A stretch of DNA of 62,980 nucleotides from AG41 sp965653495. GTDB lineage: Bacteria; Gemmatimonadota; Gemmatimonadetes; Gemmatimonadales; GWC2-71-9. Within the stretch, counting starts at the first letter, position 1, and each line of letters opens with the position of its first letter. The translations under genes and the position numbers were made by a program. Of the stretch, positions 41,709 through 50,859 are shown piece by piece. The notes beneath the pieces were generated by a model. The model ran no database searches, was not told the DNA's origin, and was given only the letters and a program-made list of their open reading frames with translations. The stretch lies in NCBI GenBank assembly GCA_965653495.1, contig CBFHAJ010000001.1:1-62980 (forward strand), in the 5' to 3' direction.

Positions 41709-43336
41709 CGCCGCCCGGGGGTGGGGAGAGACCGGCGCGACACCAGCGCACGGCGCTGCACGAGCGACCGGGCCACGGATGCCGGGGGCGCCGGGAAACC
41801 GGTGTTGCAGGGACCACCGCCGAGCAGCGTGTTGGTCGTGCCGACGCACACCTCATACGTGGTGGCCACGCCCGCGAAGTCCACAATGACCAGGTAATAG
41901 TCGCCGGTGGCCAGGTTGGCCGTGCGATTCACGTCGGAGCCCGCCGTGGTATCGGCCACCAGCACCTGCAGCGCCGTATCTCCCGACTGTGGCACCTTCA
42001 TGACGTACAGGTCGAGATCCTTGAGCGAATCGGGGTGGACGCCGGTGAACGCTTGCAGCCGGAACTGCGCCGTCGTGCCCAGTCCCCCGTTGGTGTAGTG
42101 GAACCGGATCCAGTCGACGTCGTGCGGGTTTTCGATCGCGAGGGTGTCGCGGAACGGGGCCGGCTCGGTGTCGCGCACGTCGGCCGCGTTGCAGGAGTTG
42201 TCGTCCTCATGCGCGTCGGCGGGGAGCTCGCTCTGATAGCCGGCGATCACGCCCACACCGTACCGCCCCGGGGTCGTGTAGATGGCGATCGCGTCGAGCG
42301 CGCCCGCGGGGGCGTTCTTGAACGCGACGAGCGTCGAATCGCCCACTGCCTCCGGCGGCGCGAAGCCGAGGCCGTGACAGGCGTGGGACGACGGGCCGAA
42401 GGTCCACGCGTCCCGGCCCAGGAAGTAATTCTGCGTGGCACCGTTCCAACCCAGCGAGTCGGTGAGAAACGTGACGAACGTACCAGCGATCTGCGGCGCC
42501 GTCAGAACGATGGTCAGGTTGCGCGTTTCCGCCTGGGTGAAGTGGTACCAGTCGACCCCCGTCTTCTCCCCCCGCTTGAGGCGCTCGAACGCGAGCGCCG
42601 GATTGAAGAACAACAGCGCCGGCAGCGCCGCGAAGGGCGGTGCCGCGTCCAGGTCGATGGGGTGCGGGATCGTATCGTCGGGCTCGTACAGGTCACGCTC
42701 GATCACCTTGGTCGTATCGCCGTGCACGAAGCCGAACACGCCGTTGCCGTTGTAGATGCCGATGATGGCCAGCGAATCGGTGCGGGCCGGGAACGGCACC
42801 CAGTAGCTGCGGCGCTGCGTGCCCTCGGCGTACGTCGTGTCCTCGACCTTATTGGGAATGAGCCCGGCGCTGTCCAGGCTCGCCACCACGATCGAGTCGA
42901 CGCCGACCCCATAGACCTTGAGGAACTCGCCGTAGCGAACGGTCTTGGGGCGCACACTGTCGACCTCGATGGGGGCCGAGACCCGGACCGTGTCGGATGC
43001 CGCGCGCTGCCCCGCGTCGAAGTTCAGGGCGGCGGCGGTGACGATCGCCGTGCCGGACGCGATCCCGACGATGCGGCCCGCCTTGTCGACCGTGGCGACA
43101 TTGCCGTTGCTGGTCGACCAGTGAAACACGACGTTGGGGATCAGCGCCGAGTCACCCGGGCCCCGAATCTGCCAGGCGTGCGCGGCGGCCACCGTATCGT
43201 GGCCGCTGAACAGGATGTGGACCGGGGTGAGGCTCACGTGTACCGCGGCATCGTGCTCGGTGGGATAGACGCAGGTCGCGGCCGTCACCCAGCAGAGGAG
43301 CAGCGCTCCCGTGGTGCGGCCGCGCCCGTGTCGCAT
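41705..43336 (-). CDS. Lipoprotein with bacterial Ig-like and pre-peptidase-like domains
   Basis: This 543-aa protein has a lipoprotein-type signal (LLLCWVTAATC, lipid Cys about 22), a Big_2-like Ig domain (FHWSTSNGNVATVDKAGRIVGIASGTAIVTA), an IPT/TIG-like segment, and two pre-peptidase C-terminal-like beta domains (DWYHFTQAETRNLTIVL; DVDWIRFHYTNGGLGTTAQFRLQAF; YYLVIVDFAG). It should sit on the outer leaflet or face the periplasm, binding surface material. It is the first gene of the kinase operon. Confidence 0.8.
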   Translation of the reverse strand: MRHGRGRTTGALLLCWVTAATCVYPTEHDAAVHVSLTPVHILFSGHDTVAAAHAWQIRGPGDSALIPNVVFHWSTSNGNVATVDKAGRIVGIASGTAIVTAAALNFDAGQRAASDTVRVSAPIEVDSVRPKTVRYGEFLKVYGVGVDSIVVASLDSAGLIPNKVEDTTYAEGTQRRSYWVPFPARTDSLAIIGIYNGNGVFGFVHGDTTKVIERDLYEPDDTIPHPIDLDAAPPFAALPALLFFNPALAFERLKRGEKTGVDWYHFTQAETRNLTIVLTAPQIAGTFVTFLTDSLGWNGATQNYFLGRDAWTFGPSSHACHGLGFAPPEAVGDSTLVAFKNAPAGALDAIAIYTTPGRYGVGVIAGYQSELPADAHEDDNSCNAADVRDTEPAPFRDTLAIENPHDVDWIRFHYTNGGLGTTAQFRLQAFTGVHPDSLKDLDLYVMKVPQSGDTALQVLVADTTAGSDVNRTANLATGDYYLVIVDFAGVATTYEVCVGTTNTLLGGGPCNTGFPAPPASVARSLVQRRALVSRRSLPTPGRR

Positions 43337-43361
43337 GCGCCAATCTAATAAACGCCGCCTG

Positions 43362-44681
43362 CTAGAGCCGCCCCCGGCGCTTCAATTCGAGATACTGCGC
43401 CACGACGGCCTCGGCGGCGCGCTGCGGCGGCACGTCGAGCACCAGCACGCCGGCCCGCCGCACGTGTCCCAGCGCCTCGTCGCGCGCGCGCAGCAGCTCT
43501 TCGGCCGCGGCCTTGCGAAACGCGTCGTGCGCCGCCGCGGGCCGCAGCGCCGCGACGGCATCGAGCTCCGGATTCTTGAGAGTCACGGCGAGCGGCAGAT
43601 GGCGGGGACGCAGGGTTGCGACGTTCGCGACCAGCGCGTCCGAGGCGAAGCGGTCGATCACGTCGGTGAACAGGACCGTGAGGGCGCGCTTGCGGTTGCG
43701 CGCGGCGAGGTAGCGGAACGCGCCGGGGTAGTCGGGCTCGACGAGCTTTGGTTCCACCACCGCGAGCACGTCGAGCACCCGCTTGAGCCCCGCCCGGCCG
43801 CGCTGCGGGGCGACGAAATGCTGCACGCCGTCCGCGAACGCCATCACGCCCACGTTGTCGTCGTGCTGTGTCGCGGCGTACGCGAGCTCGAGCGCGGCCC
43901 GCACCACGTAATCGAGCCGCGACACACCGGCGATCTCGGCAGTGAGCAGGCGCCCGGTGTCGAGCACCAGCAGCACGTGCTGGCGGCGCTCGGCCTCGTA
44001 CTGGCGCGTGATCACCTTGCCCCGGCGCGCCGTCGCTTTCCAGTCGATGTGGCGCAGGTCGTCGCCGGGCACCCAGTCGCGCAGCGATTCGAACAGGCGT
44101 CCCTCGCCCAGCCGGCGCAGCGGCGTGATCCCTTGCTCGCGGCGCCGCTGCGCGCGCGCCACCGACGCCTGCAGCCGCACGGTGACCAGCGGCGGATACA
44201 CCGCGGCATCCCACGGCAGATCGATGCGCTGGCGCCGCAGGCCCAGCCCGAACGGGCCGATCGAATCGACCACGAATCCCCCACCGCGCTCCCGGCCGCG
44301 GCGCGCGGGTCGCACGGGCACGGTCTCGCGTCGCGCCCCACGCGCGGGCACCGCGACGCGCCGTACCGGCTGCGCACCACCCAACACGTCGGGCCGTACT
44401 TCCCGCACGCGGAGCCGGGCGGCGCGGCGGGTGCGGTTCGTCCAGCGGTACGACACCTCACCCGCGTGACCGACGGAAAACGCCGGAGCCGCGTCGCGCA
44501 GCACGTGCACGCCGTTCGGGCTCGGGCGGGGGGCGAGCGTCGCGTCGAGCCACACGGCCAGGACGAGTGCCAGGTCGGCGACCATCATCGCGTCGAGGCC
44601 CCAGGGAACCCACAGCGCCGCGAGCCCGAGCAGCGCCAGGCCCGCCCCGACCCAGAGCGCTGCCCGCGTGCACAGGATCAC
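43362..44681 (-). CDS. DUF58 von Willebrand-type protein
   Basis: The 439-aa protein has two N-terminal membrane helices and a beta region, then the DUF58 signature GDDLRHIDWKATARRGKVITRQYE and a vWA-like fold (LLVLDTGRLL, GVMAFADG). DUF58 proteins work with MoxR ATPases, which act as chaperones for metal or complex insertion. Start GTG 44681 overlaps the MoxR stop. It is the last gene of the five-gene minus-strand operon. Confidence 0.93.
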   Translation of the reverse strand: MILCTRAALWVGAGLALLGLAALWVPWGLDAMMVADLALVLAVWLDATLAPRPSPNGVHVLRDAAPAFSVGHAGEVSYRWTNRTRRAARLRVREVRPDVLGGAQPVRRVAVPARGARRETVPVRPARRGRERGGGFVVDSIGPFGLGLRRQRIDLPWDAAVYPPLVTVRLQASVARAQRRREQGITPLRRLGEGRLFESLRDWVPGDDLRHIDWKATARRGKVITRQYEAERRQHVLLVLDTGRLLTAEIAGVSRLDYVVRAALELAYAATQHDDNVGVMAFADGVQHFVAPQRGRAGLKRVLDVLAVVEPKLVEPDYPGAFRYLAARNRKRALTVLFTDVIDRFASDALVANVATLRPRHLPLAVTLKNPELDAVAALRPAAAHDAFRKAAAEELLRARDEALGHVRRAGVLVLDVPPQRAAEAVVAQYLELKRRGRL

Positions 44682-45634
44682 GTCGTGGGAACTTCTGTCT
44701 TGTCGAGGATCGCCTTGAGTGCCGCGTCGGCGGTGACACCCTCGAGCTCCAGCTCCGGCGCCACGGTCACCCGGTGGCGCAGCACCGCCGGCGCGAGCCC
44801 CTTCACGTCGTCGGGGATGACATAGTCGCGGCCGTCGAGCAGCGCGGCGGCGCGAGCGGCCTTGAGGAGCGCCACGCCGGCCCGCGGGCTCGCGCCCAGC
44901 GTGAGCGACGCCGCCGCGCGCGTGGCGCGCACGACACCTGTGATGTACGCGGTGACCTGAGGCTCGACCCGCACCGCGTCGACCGCGGCGCGCAGCCGCT
45001 CCAATCCCGCCGCGTCGGTCACCGGCGCCACGCCGTACGTCGCCGGCCGGTCGGCCTCGAAGCCCTCGACGGTGCGGGTGAGAATCCCCTGCTCCTGCGT
45101 CGCGTCGGGATAGCCGATCAGCACCTTGGTCATGAAGCGGTCGAGCTCCGCTTCCGGCAGGGGGTACGTGCCCTCGAACTCGACCGGGTTCTGGGTGGCG
45201 AACACGGTGAATGTCGCCGACAGGGGATGCCCGGTGCCGTCCACCGTGACCGTTCGCTCCTGCATCGCCTCCAGCAGGGCCGCCTGCGTCTTGGCGGGCG
45301 CGCGGTTGATCTCGTCCGCGAGCACCAGATCGGCGAAGATCGGGCCCGGACGGAACGTGAACTCGCGGGCGCCGGTCAACAGCGTGACGCCCGTGATGTC
45401 GGCGGGCATCAGGTCGGGCGTGAACTGAATACGCTGGAACCTGACGTCCAGCGCCAGAGAGAGGGTGCGCACCAACAGCGTCTTCGCGGTGCCCGGCACG
45501 CCTTCGAGCAGCACGTGACCGCGGGCCAGCAGGCACACCAGCACTTCGCGGGTGGCCGCCGTCTGCCCCAGAATCACGCGATCGAGCGCCTCTAAGATGC
45601 GGCGCGCGTCGTCCGCGGGCGAAGCTCCTCCCAC
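44678..45634 (-). CDS. MoxR-family AAA+ ATPase
   Basis: The 318-aa protein has the MoxR core: Walker A GVPGTAKT, Walker B LVLADEINRA followed by KTQAALLEAMQER, sensor TQNPVEFEGTYPLPEAELDRFM, and a C-terminal lid (GASPRAGVALLKAARAAALLDGRDYV). Such ATPases partner DUF58/vWA proteins. I chose GTG 45634 (GGAGG four bases upstream), which gives the usual length of about 320 and a 43-nt overlap with the DUF4350 gene. The frame is open for 500 nt more, but that part is antisense-like in composition. Confidence 0.93.
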   Translation of the reverse strand: MGGASPADDARRILEALDRVILGQTAATREVLVCLLARGHVLLEGVPGTAKTLLVRTLSLALDVRFQRIQFTPDLMPADITGVTLLTGAREFTFRPGPIFADLVLADEINRAPAKTQAALLEAMQERTVTVDGTGHPLSATFTVFATQNPVEFEGTYPLPEAELDRFMTKVLIGYPDATQEQGILTRTVEGFEADRPATYGVAPVTDAAGLERLRAAVDAVRVEPQVTAYITGVVRATRAAASLTLGASPRAGVALLKAARAAALLDGRDYVIPDDVKGLAPAVLRHRVTVAPELELEGVTADAALKAILDKTEVPTT

Positions 45635-46827
45635 ACATCCTCCACCGCTTGGGCGGCCGCGAGCGCGCGCTCGGGACCGCCGGGTTCGCTGATGGTACGT
45701 TGCAGTCGCCGCGCGGCGTCGCGGCCGCGGGGCGTCGGCAGGGCAAGCTCGAGCGCGGCCAGCCACGAGCGCCGTTCGTCCGGCCGCATCACCCCCGCGC
45801 GGCCCAACCGCCGCCGCAAGCCGCTGACCGTGAGCTCGATCGATGTGTCGACGCCGGCCGCGCCCTCGAGGCCAGCGGCCAGGCCCTCCAGGTGCTCGAG
45901 CGGTGAGCGTCGGCGTCGCTCGATGGCGGGCAGCGCCGGACCGAACCGCACCGCGGCCACCACGAAGGCCACGCACACCACACCGACCAGCTGCAGCAGC
46001 GCCCACCCGAGCGGTGAGCCTTGCAGCCACGTCATGAGGGCCGCGGTCACCGAGCTTTCTTCCGCGAACCCCTGGTGGTATTCGTCCCACGCCACCGGTC
46101 CCGGGCGAGTGGGCGTGAGCAGCGGGACGACGAAGGCAGGTACGTCCGTCCACCGCCAGGTGCGATTGCGGAAATAGTCGGCGTCGGCGACGAGCGTCAC
46201 GCGCCCACCCCCCCGATAGCCGAAGCGCAGCGCGACCGGTCGGCCATCCCGGAGGCGGAGCAAGGTGTCGTGCGCGACCGGCACGAGCATTTCACAATCG
46301 TCGAATTCGGCGTCACTGTCCCGGGCCCGCCGCCCACCCTCGTCGACACTTCCCCGTGGGCGGAGGTAATCCCCCACGGGCGGCAGGTCCAGGCCCGATG
46401 GCGACCGCACCGGGAGCGTGTCCACCCGCATCAGGCGTGTCCCATTGGCGGTCCTCCATCCCACACACCGCGTAACGCCGCCCCCGGATCCCGCCACGAC
46501 GACCGCTCCGCCCGCGCGTACAAAGCGGACCACCTGCGCGAGTTCGGCGGGCTCGAGAGCGATCGGGGGGTTGAGCACCACGAGGACGGCTGCGCGAGGG
46601 CCGGTGGTGCGGTTCAAGTCGAACAGCGGCTCTTGTACGCGCTCGACCATGACGCCGAGGCGCGCCAGCACGTCGTACACGGCCTTGCTACCGCCCGGCC
46701 CGCCATGGAACGTCGAAGCGCGTGGGTCGAACGGCGACTCCTGCTCCGGCGCCACCCCGAATAGGAGCACGATACCGATGGTCACGGCGAGCAGCGCGCC
46801 GATCAGCAGCTCAACGCGGCGTGACAT
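45592..46827 (-). CDS. DUF4350-domain membrane protein
   Basis: The 411-aa protein has an N-terminal helix (about 8-28), a soluble domain with FDPRASTFHGGPGGSKAVYDVLARLG, VLVVLNPPIALEPAEL and VRAGGAVVVAGSGG (GATase-like DUF4350), a second membrane helix (about 265-285) and a helical tail. DUF4350 is commonly found beside MoxR/DUF58. It starts at the ATG of MSRRVELLIGALL, 17 nt inside the DUF4129 gene end. Confidence 0.88.
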   Translation of the reverse strand: MSRRVELLIGALLAVTIGIVLLFGVAPEQESPFDPRASTFHGGPGGSKAVYDVLARLGVMVERVQEPLFDLNRTTGPRAAVLVVLNPPIALEPAELAQVVRFVRAGGAVVVAGSGGGVTRCVGWRTANGTRLMRVDTLPVRSPSGLDLPPVGDYLRPRGSVDEGGRRARDSDAEFDDCEMLVPVAHDTLLRLRDGRPVALRFGYRGGGRVTLVADADYFRNRTWRWTDVPAFVVPLLTPTRPGPVAWDEYHQGFAEESSVTAALMTWLQGSPLGWALLQLVGVVCVAFVVAAVRFGPALPAIERRRRSPLEHLEGLAAGLEGAAGVDTSIELTVSGLRRRLGRAGVMRPDERRSWLAALELALPTPRGRDAARRLQRTISEPGGPERALAAAQAVEDVWEELRPRTTRAAS

Positions 46828-47443
46828 GCTGCTCGACACGCGCGGCCAGCAGGCCGAAGTCCTGGTATCCCTGCGCGTCGCACGGCACCGCCGCAAACAC
46901 GTGGCGGTAGAGCGTTACGACGAGCGCGCGCAGTCCGTCCTGCCCTTCGGCGTCCACCCTGGCTTCGCCCAGGTACTCGGCCGGCGTCTTGGCGGGGTGG
47001 AACGACACGGCCCGGCGCGCGTCGAGCCGCAGCAGCAGCGCGGCGAAGCGGTGCGCGAGCGCTTCGGCGTAGCGCCCGGCGGTCGCGAGTCGCGCGGCCT
47101 GGTCGAGGTGCGCACCCACCTCATCCACCGGACGATCCGTCGCGAGGGGGGCGGATTCCGTGGAGAGCATCGGGCGCAGGATGCGAACCGCGATGTAGCC
47201 CAGATGAACCAGGATCGCGACCAGCAGCACGATCGCCGCGGTGAGCAGCACGGCGTATTGAGCGGGATGTCTGCTGTGCAGGGCGTTGAGCCAGTCGAGG
47301 AAACTGAACCATTGCATCCCGAGCCACCGCAGCAGCACCCGCGAATCTTCCCACCGGTACTCTGGCCGCGCGAAGACCTCCGCGACCGCCCGGCGCAGCG
47401 AGTCAGGCGGCACCGCGCCGCCCTGGCCGGCGAGTGCAATCAC
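46811..47443 (-). CDS. DUF4129-domain protein
   Basis: This is a 210-aa protein with one central membrane helix (about 60-85) and a C-terminal DUF4129-like domain (RLATAGRYAEALAHRFAALLLRLDARRAVSFHPAKTPAEYL, split here as ARLATAGRYAEAL and FHPAKTPAEY). DUF4129 is a regular member of the MoxR-DUF58 clusters and often sits in transglutaminase-like envelope proteins. Start GTG 47443 overlaps the upstream stop. Role within the complex is not established. Confidence 0.85.
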   Translation of the reverse strand: MIALAGQGGAVPPDSLRRAVAEVFARPEYRWEDSRVLLRWLGMQWFSFLDWLNALHSRHPAQYAVLLTAAIVLLVAILVHLGYIAVRILRPMLSTESAPLATDRPVDEVGAHLDQAARLATAGRYAEALAHRFAALLLRLDARRAVSFHPAKTPAEYLGEARVDAEGQDGLRALVVTLYRHVFAAVPCDAQGYQDFGLLAARVEQHVTPR

Positions 47444-48348
47444 GCGGTACCCAGCCGCTGACTCAAGACCTGAAGGTCGAACCCTTCGCGCCGGACGCGG
47501 AGATCGTAGTAGAGGAGGGTGAGACACGACACGAAGAGCGGCCCGGACACGATCGGCAGAAACAATTGCAACGCCCCGACCACCCGACCCAACGCCGGCC
47601 ACGTCCCCTGCAGGACGACCGCCACCACAAAGACGACGAAATACGGAATGACATAGAAGACGACGCCACTCACCAGGCCTGTCCAGAAGACTTTCAGCTT
47701 CCGCTCCCGCGTGAGCGCCCAGGAACGCGCGAACGCGGCGAACACGCCCACCCCATCTTCGAGCGTCACCGCCTGAGCCGTCACGCCGTAGCCGCAAATG
47801 ACGTACACCAGGAACCAGCAGGCGCCGACCAAGCCCGCGAGCGTCCCCAACACGGCAACGCCCTTGCCAATGAACCCAGCGATGGTCGCGACGATGACGA
47901 CGGCGATGATACCGCCGATCCAGACCAGTGCGAGGAGCACGCCCTTGCACAACGCGACTCCCACCAGTGGGAGCATCTTCGAAACGCCCAAGGACACGGC
48001 GTCACCCAGCTGTGGACGCTGTCCCAAGTAGGTATCGGAGATGATGCGCATCGCCCCGGCCGCGAGGAAATAGCTCGCAACGTAGAAGAGCACCACGCCC
48101 AGCGCGATGAGGCCGAAGTATGGCACCACCGGTTGCCACGCGTCGAGGCTCGGCTGCCGCCCGGCGCGCATCTGCTCCGCCAACGGCAGAAACGCCTGGT
48201 TCATCCGACCGGCGATGAGCGCGAAAAAGATCAGCGGTGCCGCGAGGGCCACGATCCCCAATGCCGTGAACAACCCGACGTTGCGACGGTAAATCGTCAG
48301 CGCGCCGTCGAGAATCTCGCCCAGCTGCATCGGCTTGATATCGGTCAT
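47440..48348 (-). CDS. Multi-pass membrane protein (GPDP-type membrane domain)
   Basis: This 302-aa protein has about six to seven hydrophobic helices and begins MTDIKPMQLGEILDGALTIYRRN, a pattern shared with membrane domains next to glycerophosphodiester phosphodiesterases and with DUF975-like proteins. No catalytic domain is present. It is the first gene of the five-gene MoxR operon, divergent from the RDD-SpoIIM gene by 39 bp. It is probably the membrane part of that complex. Confidence 0.8.
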   Translation of the reverse strand: MTDIKPMQLGEILDGALTIYRRNVGLFTALGIVALAAPLIFFALIAGRMNQAFLPLAEQMRAGRQPSLDAWQPVVPYFGLIALGVVLFYVASYFLAAGAMRIISDTYLGQRPQLGDAVSLGVSKMLPLVGVALCKGVLLALVWIGGIIAVVIVATIAGFIGKGVAVLGTLAGLVGACWFLVYVICGYGVTAQAVTLEDGVGVFAAFARSWALTRERKLKVFWTGLVSGVVFYVIPYFVVFVVAVVLQGTWPALGRVVGALQLFLPIVSGPLFVSCLTLLYYDLRVRREGFDLQVLSQRLGTA

Positions 48349-48387
48349 GCGCTCGCCCCTGTCCGGGTTGGTGAGTAAGATGAGGGG

Positions 48388-50208
48388 GTGACCGTTCCTG
48401 CGCGAGACCGCACAGCGCCGCCCGACCTCCGCGCGCAGGTGGGCGTGGAGACGCCGGAACACGTCGAGCTCCACTTTGAGTTGGCAGGAGTGGGCTCGCG
48501 TGCAGCGGCGGCGCTGCTCGATACGGCGCTGGTCGTGGGAGCGATGTTCGTGATCGCCCTCGTAGCGGGAGGGCTCGGCGAGTCCCGCGGGGCGTTGGGA
48601 AACTGGGCCCTGGCCTTGCTCATCCTCCTCTACGTCTTCTCCTTCTTCGGCTACTTCGCACTGTTCGAAGCGCTGAACGGAGGACGGACGCCCGGCAAGA
48701 CGGCGCTCGGCATCCGGGTGGTCATGGAGACTGGTCATGCGGTCACCGCCACGGCAGCCGTCGCCCGCAACCTGGTTCGGTTGCTGGATTGTTTCTTTCC
48801 GTTCCTGCCAATCCTCCCCGGCTTCCTCATGGTGCTGCTGCACCGCCGCCACCAGCGGCCGGGCGACTTGGTGGCCGGCACCCTCGTCGTCCGCGACCGG
48901 CCCACCGATTGGAGCCTCGGGAAAGGAACTGCCACGGCCGGGGAGGCGCTGGAAGCCGGTCCCCCGGAACTCTCGGATGCCGAATTCCGCGTGCTGGACG
49001 AGTTCCTGGCGCGAGAGGGGGAGCTCGACGCCCTGGTCTCAGCGCGGCTGACCACCGATTTGGCCCGCCGCTTCCAGGGGCGGGTCCCGCGCCGGGCCGC
49101 CGACGCGAGCGAGTATCTCCGCGTGCTGCACGGCGACGAGCAGCAGAAGCGGCGCGGCCGGTTTGCGACGCGCGCGCAGGCGGGCGCGATCGGACGAACC
49201 ACCAGGACGGCGGAACGGTTCGTGGCGCACAAGCGAGACACCTGGGAGGCGTTCCGAGCCGCGGCGACGCGCGTGGAGCGCGCGGGAGTAGGGGCGCTTC
49301 CGCCCGGTGAGATCCCCGCGTTCGCCGGGAAGTACCGCGAGGTGGCCGCCGACCTCGCCCGCGCGCGGACGTACGCGGTCGATCCCCGTGTGCTCGAGTA
49401 CCTCGAACGCGTCGTGAGTGCGGGGCACAACGCCCTGTACCGCTCGCGCGGGCGTCGGCGAGCGCCAGTCGGACGCTACCTGCTACGGGACTTTCCGGCG
49501 GCGGTGGTGCAGTCGTGGCGGCACGTCGCGGCGGCGTTCGCCCTGTTCATGATCCCGGCGATGATCGGGTACGCCGCGATCCGGGGTCATCCAGATCAGG
49601 CCGCCAAGTGGTTACCTCCCGTGTTCGTGAGCCGCGCCGAGCAGGCGGCCGAACGCCAGGCGCGCGGCGTCGGGTACGCCCAATCGCGCCAGGAAGAGCT
49701 CCCTGTCATCTCGTCGGCCATCATCAGCAACAACGTGCTGATCGCCTTCTGGGCCTTTGCGGGGGGCATCGTCCTGGGGCTGCCGACCGTCTGGGTGCTC
49801 GTCAAGAACGGTCTGCTGCTCGGCCTGGGCTTTGGGCTGTTCGTCAACTATCACGCCGGCGGCTACCTCGCGACCTTCGTGGCAGGTCACGGGATCCTCG
49901 AGCTGACGGCGATCTTCATCGCCGGGGGCGCGGGCTTGCGCATTGCGGGCGCGCTCGTGGTACCGGGCGACCGGCTGCGCCGCGATGCGCTCGTGCTCGA
50001 AGGGCGCATCGCCGGGCGCATGATCGGAGCCGTCGTGGTGTTGCTCACGATCGCCGGCACCATCGAAGGCCTGCTGTCGGCGAGCGATGCTCCGGCTCCC
50101 TGGAAGCTGGCGACGAGCGGTGCGAGCGCGGTGTTGCTCGTCCTCTATCTCACGAGCGGGTGGACATATCTGAAGCGTAATCCGGTATCCGTCATCCGTG
50201 GTCCGTAA
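48388..50208 (+). CDS. RDD domain fused to a SpoIIM-type membrane domain
   Basis: The 606-aa protein has an N-terminal RDD domain (about 20-170, three helices, GGRTPGKTALGIRVV, RRHQRPGDLVAGTLVV), a long charged linker (170-370) and a C-terminal SpoIIM-type membrane domain (about 375-590, AIISNNVLIAFWAFAGGIVLGL, FVNYHAGGYLATFVAGHGILELTAIFIAG). SpoIIM is known from the Bacillus engulfment complex; non-sporulating relatives are common near MoxR/DUF58 genes. Normally RDD and SpoIIM are separate genes. The stop codon lies next to a word-built hairpin. Start is GTG 48388 after GAGGG. Confidence 0.88.
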   Translation: MTVPARDRTAPPDLRAQVGVETPEHVELHFELAGVGSRAAAALLDTALVVGAMFVIALVAGGLGESRGALGNWALALLILLYVFSFFGYFALFEALNGGRTPGKTALGIRVVMETGHAVTATAAVARNLVRLLDCFFPFLPILPGFLMVLLHRRHQRPGDLVAGTLVVRDRPTDWSLGKGTATAGEALEAGPPELSDAEFRVLDEFLAREGELDALVSARLTTDLARRFQGRVPRRAADASEYLRVLHGDEQQKRRGRFATRAQAGAIGRTTRTAERFVAHKRDTWEAFRAAATRVERAGVGALPPGEIPAFAGKYREVAADLARARTYAVDPRVLEYLERVVSAGHNALYRSRGRRRAPVGRYLLRDFPAAVVQSWRHVAAAFALFMIPAMIGYAAIRGHPDQAAKWLPPVFVSRAEQAAERQARGVGYAQSRQEELPVISSAIISNNVLIAFWAFAGGIVLGLPTVWVLVKNGLLLGLGFGLFVNYHAGGYLATFVAGHGILELTAIFIAGGAGLRIAGALVVPGDRLRRDALVLEGRIAGRMIGAVVVLLTIAGTIEGLLSASDAPAPWKLATSGASAVLLVLYLTSGWTYLKRNPVSVIRGP

Positions 50209-50247
50209 CTGCGTCTACAGGAAAACGGTTGACGGATGACGGATAAC
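50184..50247. repeat. Iterated-word hairpin at the end of the RDD-SpoIIM gene
   Basis: The left arm 50184-50206 and right arm 50225-50247 are complementary at 19 of 23 positions. The arms are built from a 7-bp word (TCCGTCA/TCCGTGG on the left, GACGGAT twice on the right). The stop codon of the RDD-SpoIIM gene sits at the end of the left arm, so the last codons are part of the stem. It is probably a terminator or stability element. Confidence 0.75.
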
Positions 50248-50313
50248 GCCCGCACCGGCCGCCACCATTGCGCGGGTGGGCAGTATCGAGCACGGTGCCG
50301 CCGGCTCACCGAA

Positions 50314-50505
50314 TCACTTGTCCAGCGCTTCCAGAATCCCGCGCATCTTGCGCGCTAGTGCCTCGATCTGCTTCAGGCCGCCGACCGTTTCGGCATCGAG
50401 TTTGTCGGCGCCGAGCAGCAGCAGCTGGGTCTCGGCCAGGATGGCCGCGAGCGGGTTGGACAGATCGTGCCGCAGCTTCCGGATAGGGTCCTTCAGGTCG
50501 GCCAT
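50314..50505 (-). CDS. Orphan HisKA (phosphoacceptor) mini-protein
   Basis: This is a 63-aa protein that is only the dimerisation/phosphoacceptor helix pair of a histidine kinase: IRKLRHDLSNPLAAILAETQLLLLG, then a second helix ARKMRGILEALDK. The H box HDLSNPLAAIL keeps the phosphorylatable His (His 13). No ATPase domain follows, because the frame stops. It starts directly on the stop of the 93-aa gene (TAGATG). Such a part could serve as a phosphotransfer or dimer partner. The length is far below any kinase. Confidence 0.75.
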   Translation of the reverse strand: MADLKDPIRKLRHDLSNPLAAILAETQLLLLGADKLDAETVGGLKQIEALARKMRGILEALDK

Positions 50506-50787
50506 CTAGAGCAGCGAGCGATACAGGTCGCGCAGGTGATGATCGCGCAGGTCGCGCACCGACTGCCACAGGTCGGGCTCCGAGGTGGCGCAGAAGATCT
50601 CCGCCGTGGAGCGCTCAGCCTCCGTGTCGGCTGCCCCGAACAGAACCCGGCCCCGCCAGATCCCGTCCTCGGAGCGGCGTACCTGGAGACGAATGGGGAT
50701 GAGTTGTCCGTCGAATCGAATGGGGGGGAGATCGTGAACGACTGCGTCGCCTGCGTCCGATGGGTAGCGTGCCGGCTGTGCGGGCAT
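50506..50787 (-). CDS. Hypothetical protein upstream of the HisKA mini-protein
   Basis: This 93-aa protein has a beta-rich centre (PIRFDGQLIPIRLQVRRSEDGIWRGRVLFG) and a helical C-terminus ending DLRDHHLRDLYRSLL. I do not recognise a family. It is translationally coupled with the HisKA mini-protein, whose ATG abuts its stop. Start ATG 50787 has only a weak ribosome site. The pair is an operon of its own between the RDD-SpoIIM gene and the M50 gene. Confidence 0.65.
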   Translation of the reverse strand: MPAQPARYPSDAGDAVVHDLPPIRFDGQLIPIRLQVRRSEDGIWRGRVLFGAADTEAERSTAEIFCATSEPDLWQSVRDLRDHHLRDLYRSLL

Positions 50788-50859
50788 GCGGCGCCCTAGG
50801 GCTGGTTTGGGTAAAGATATAAGGGCTGGGGACTTGCGCAATACTGAAAGGCGGTGGAG

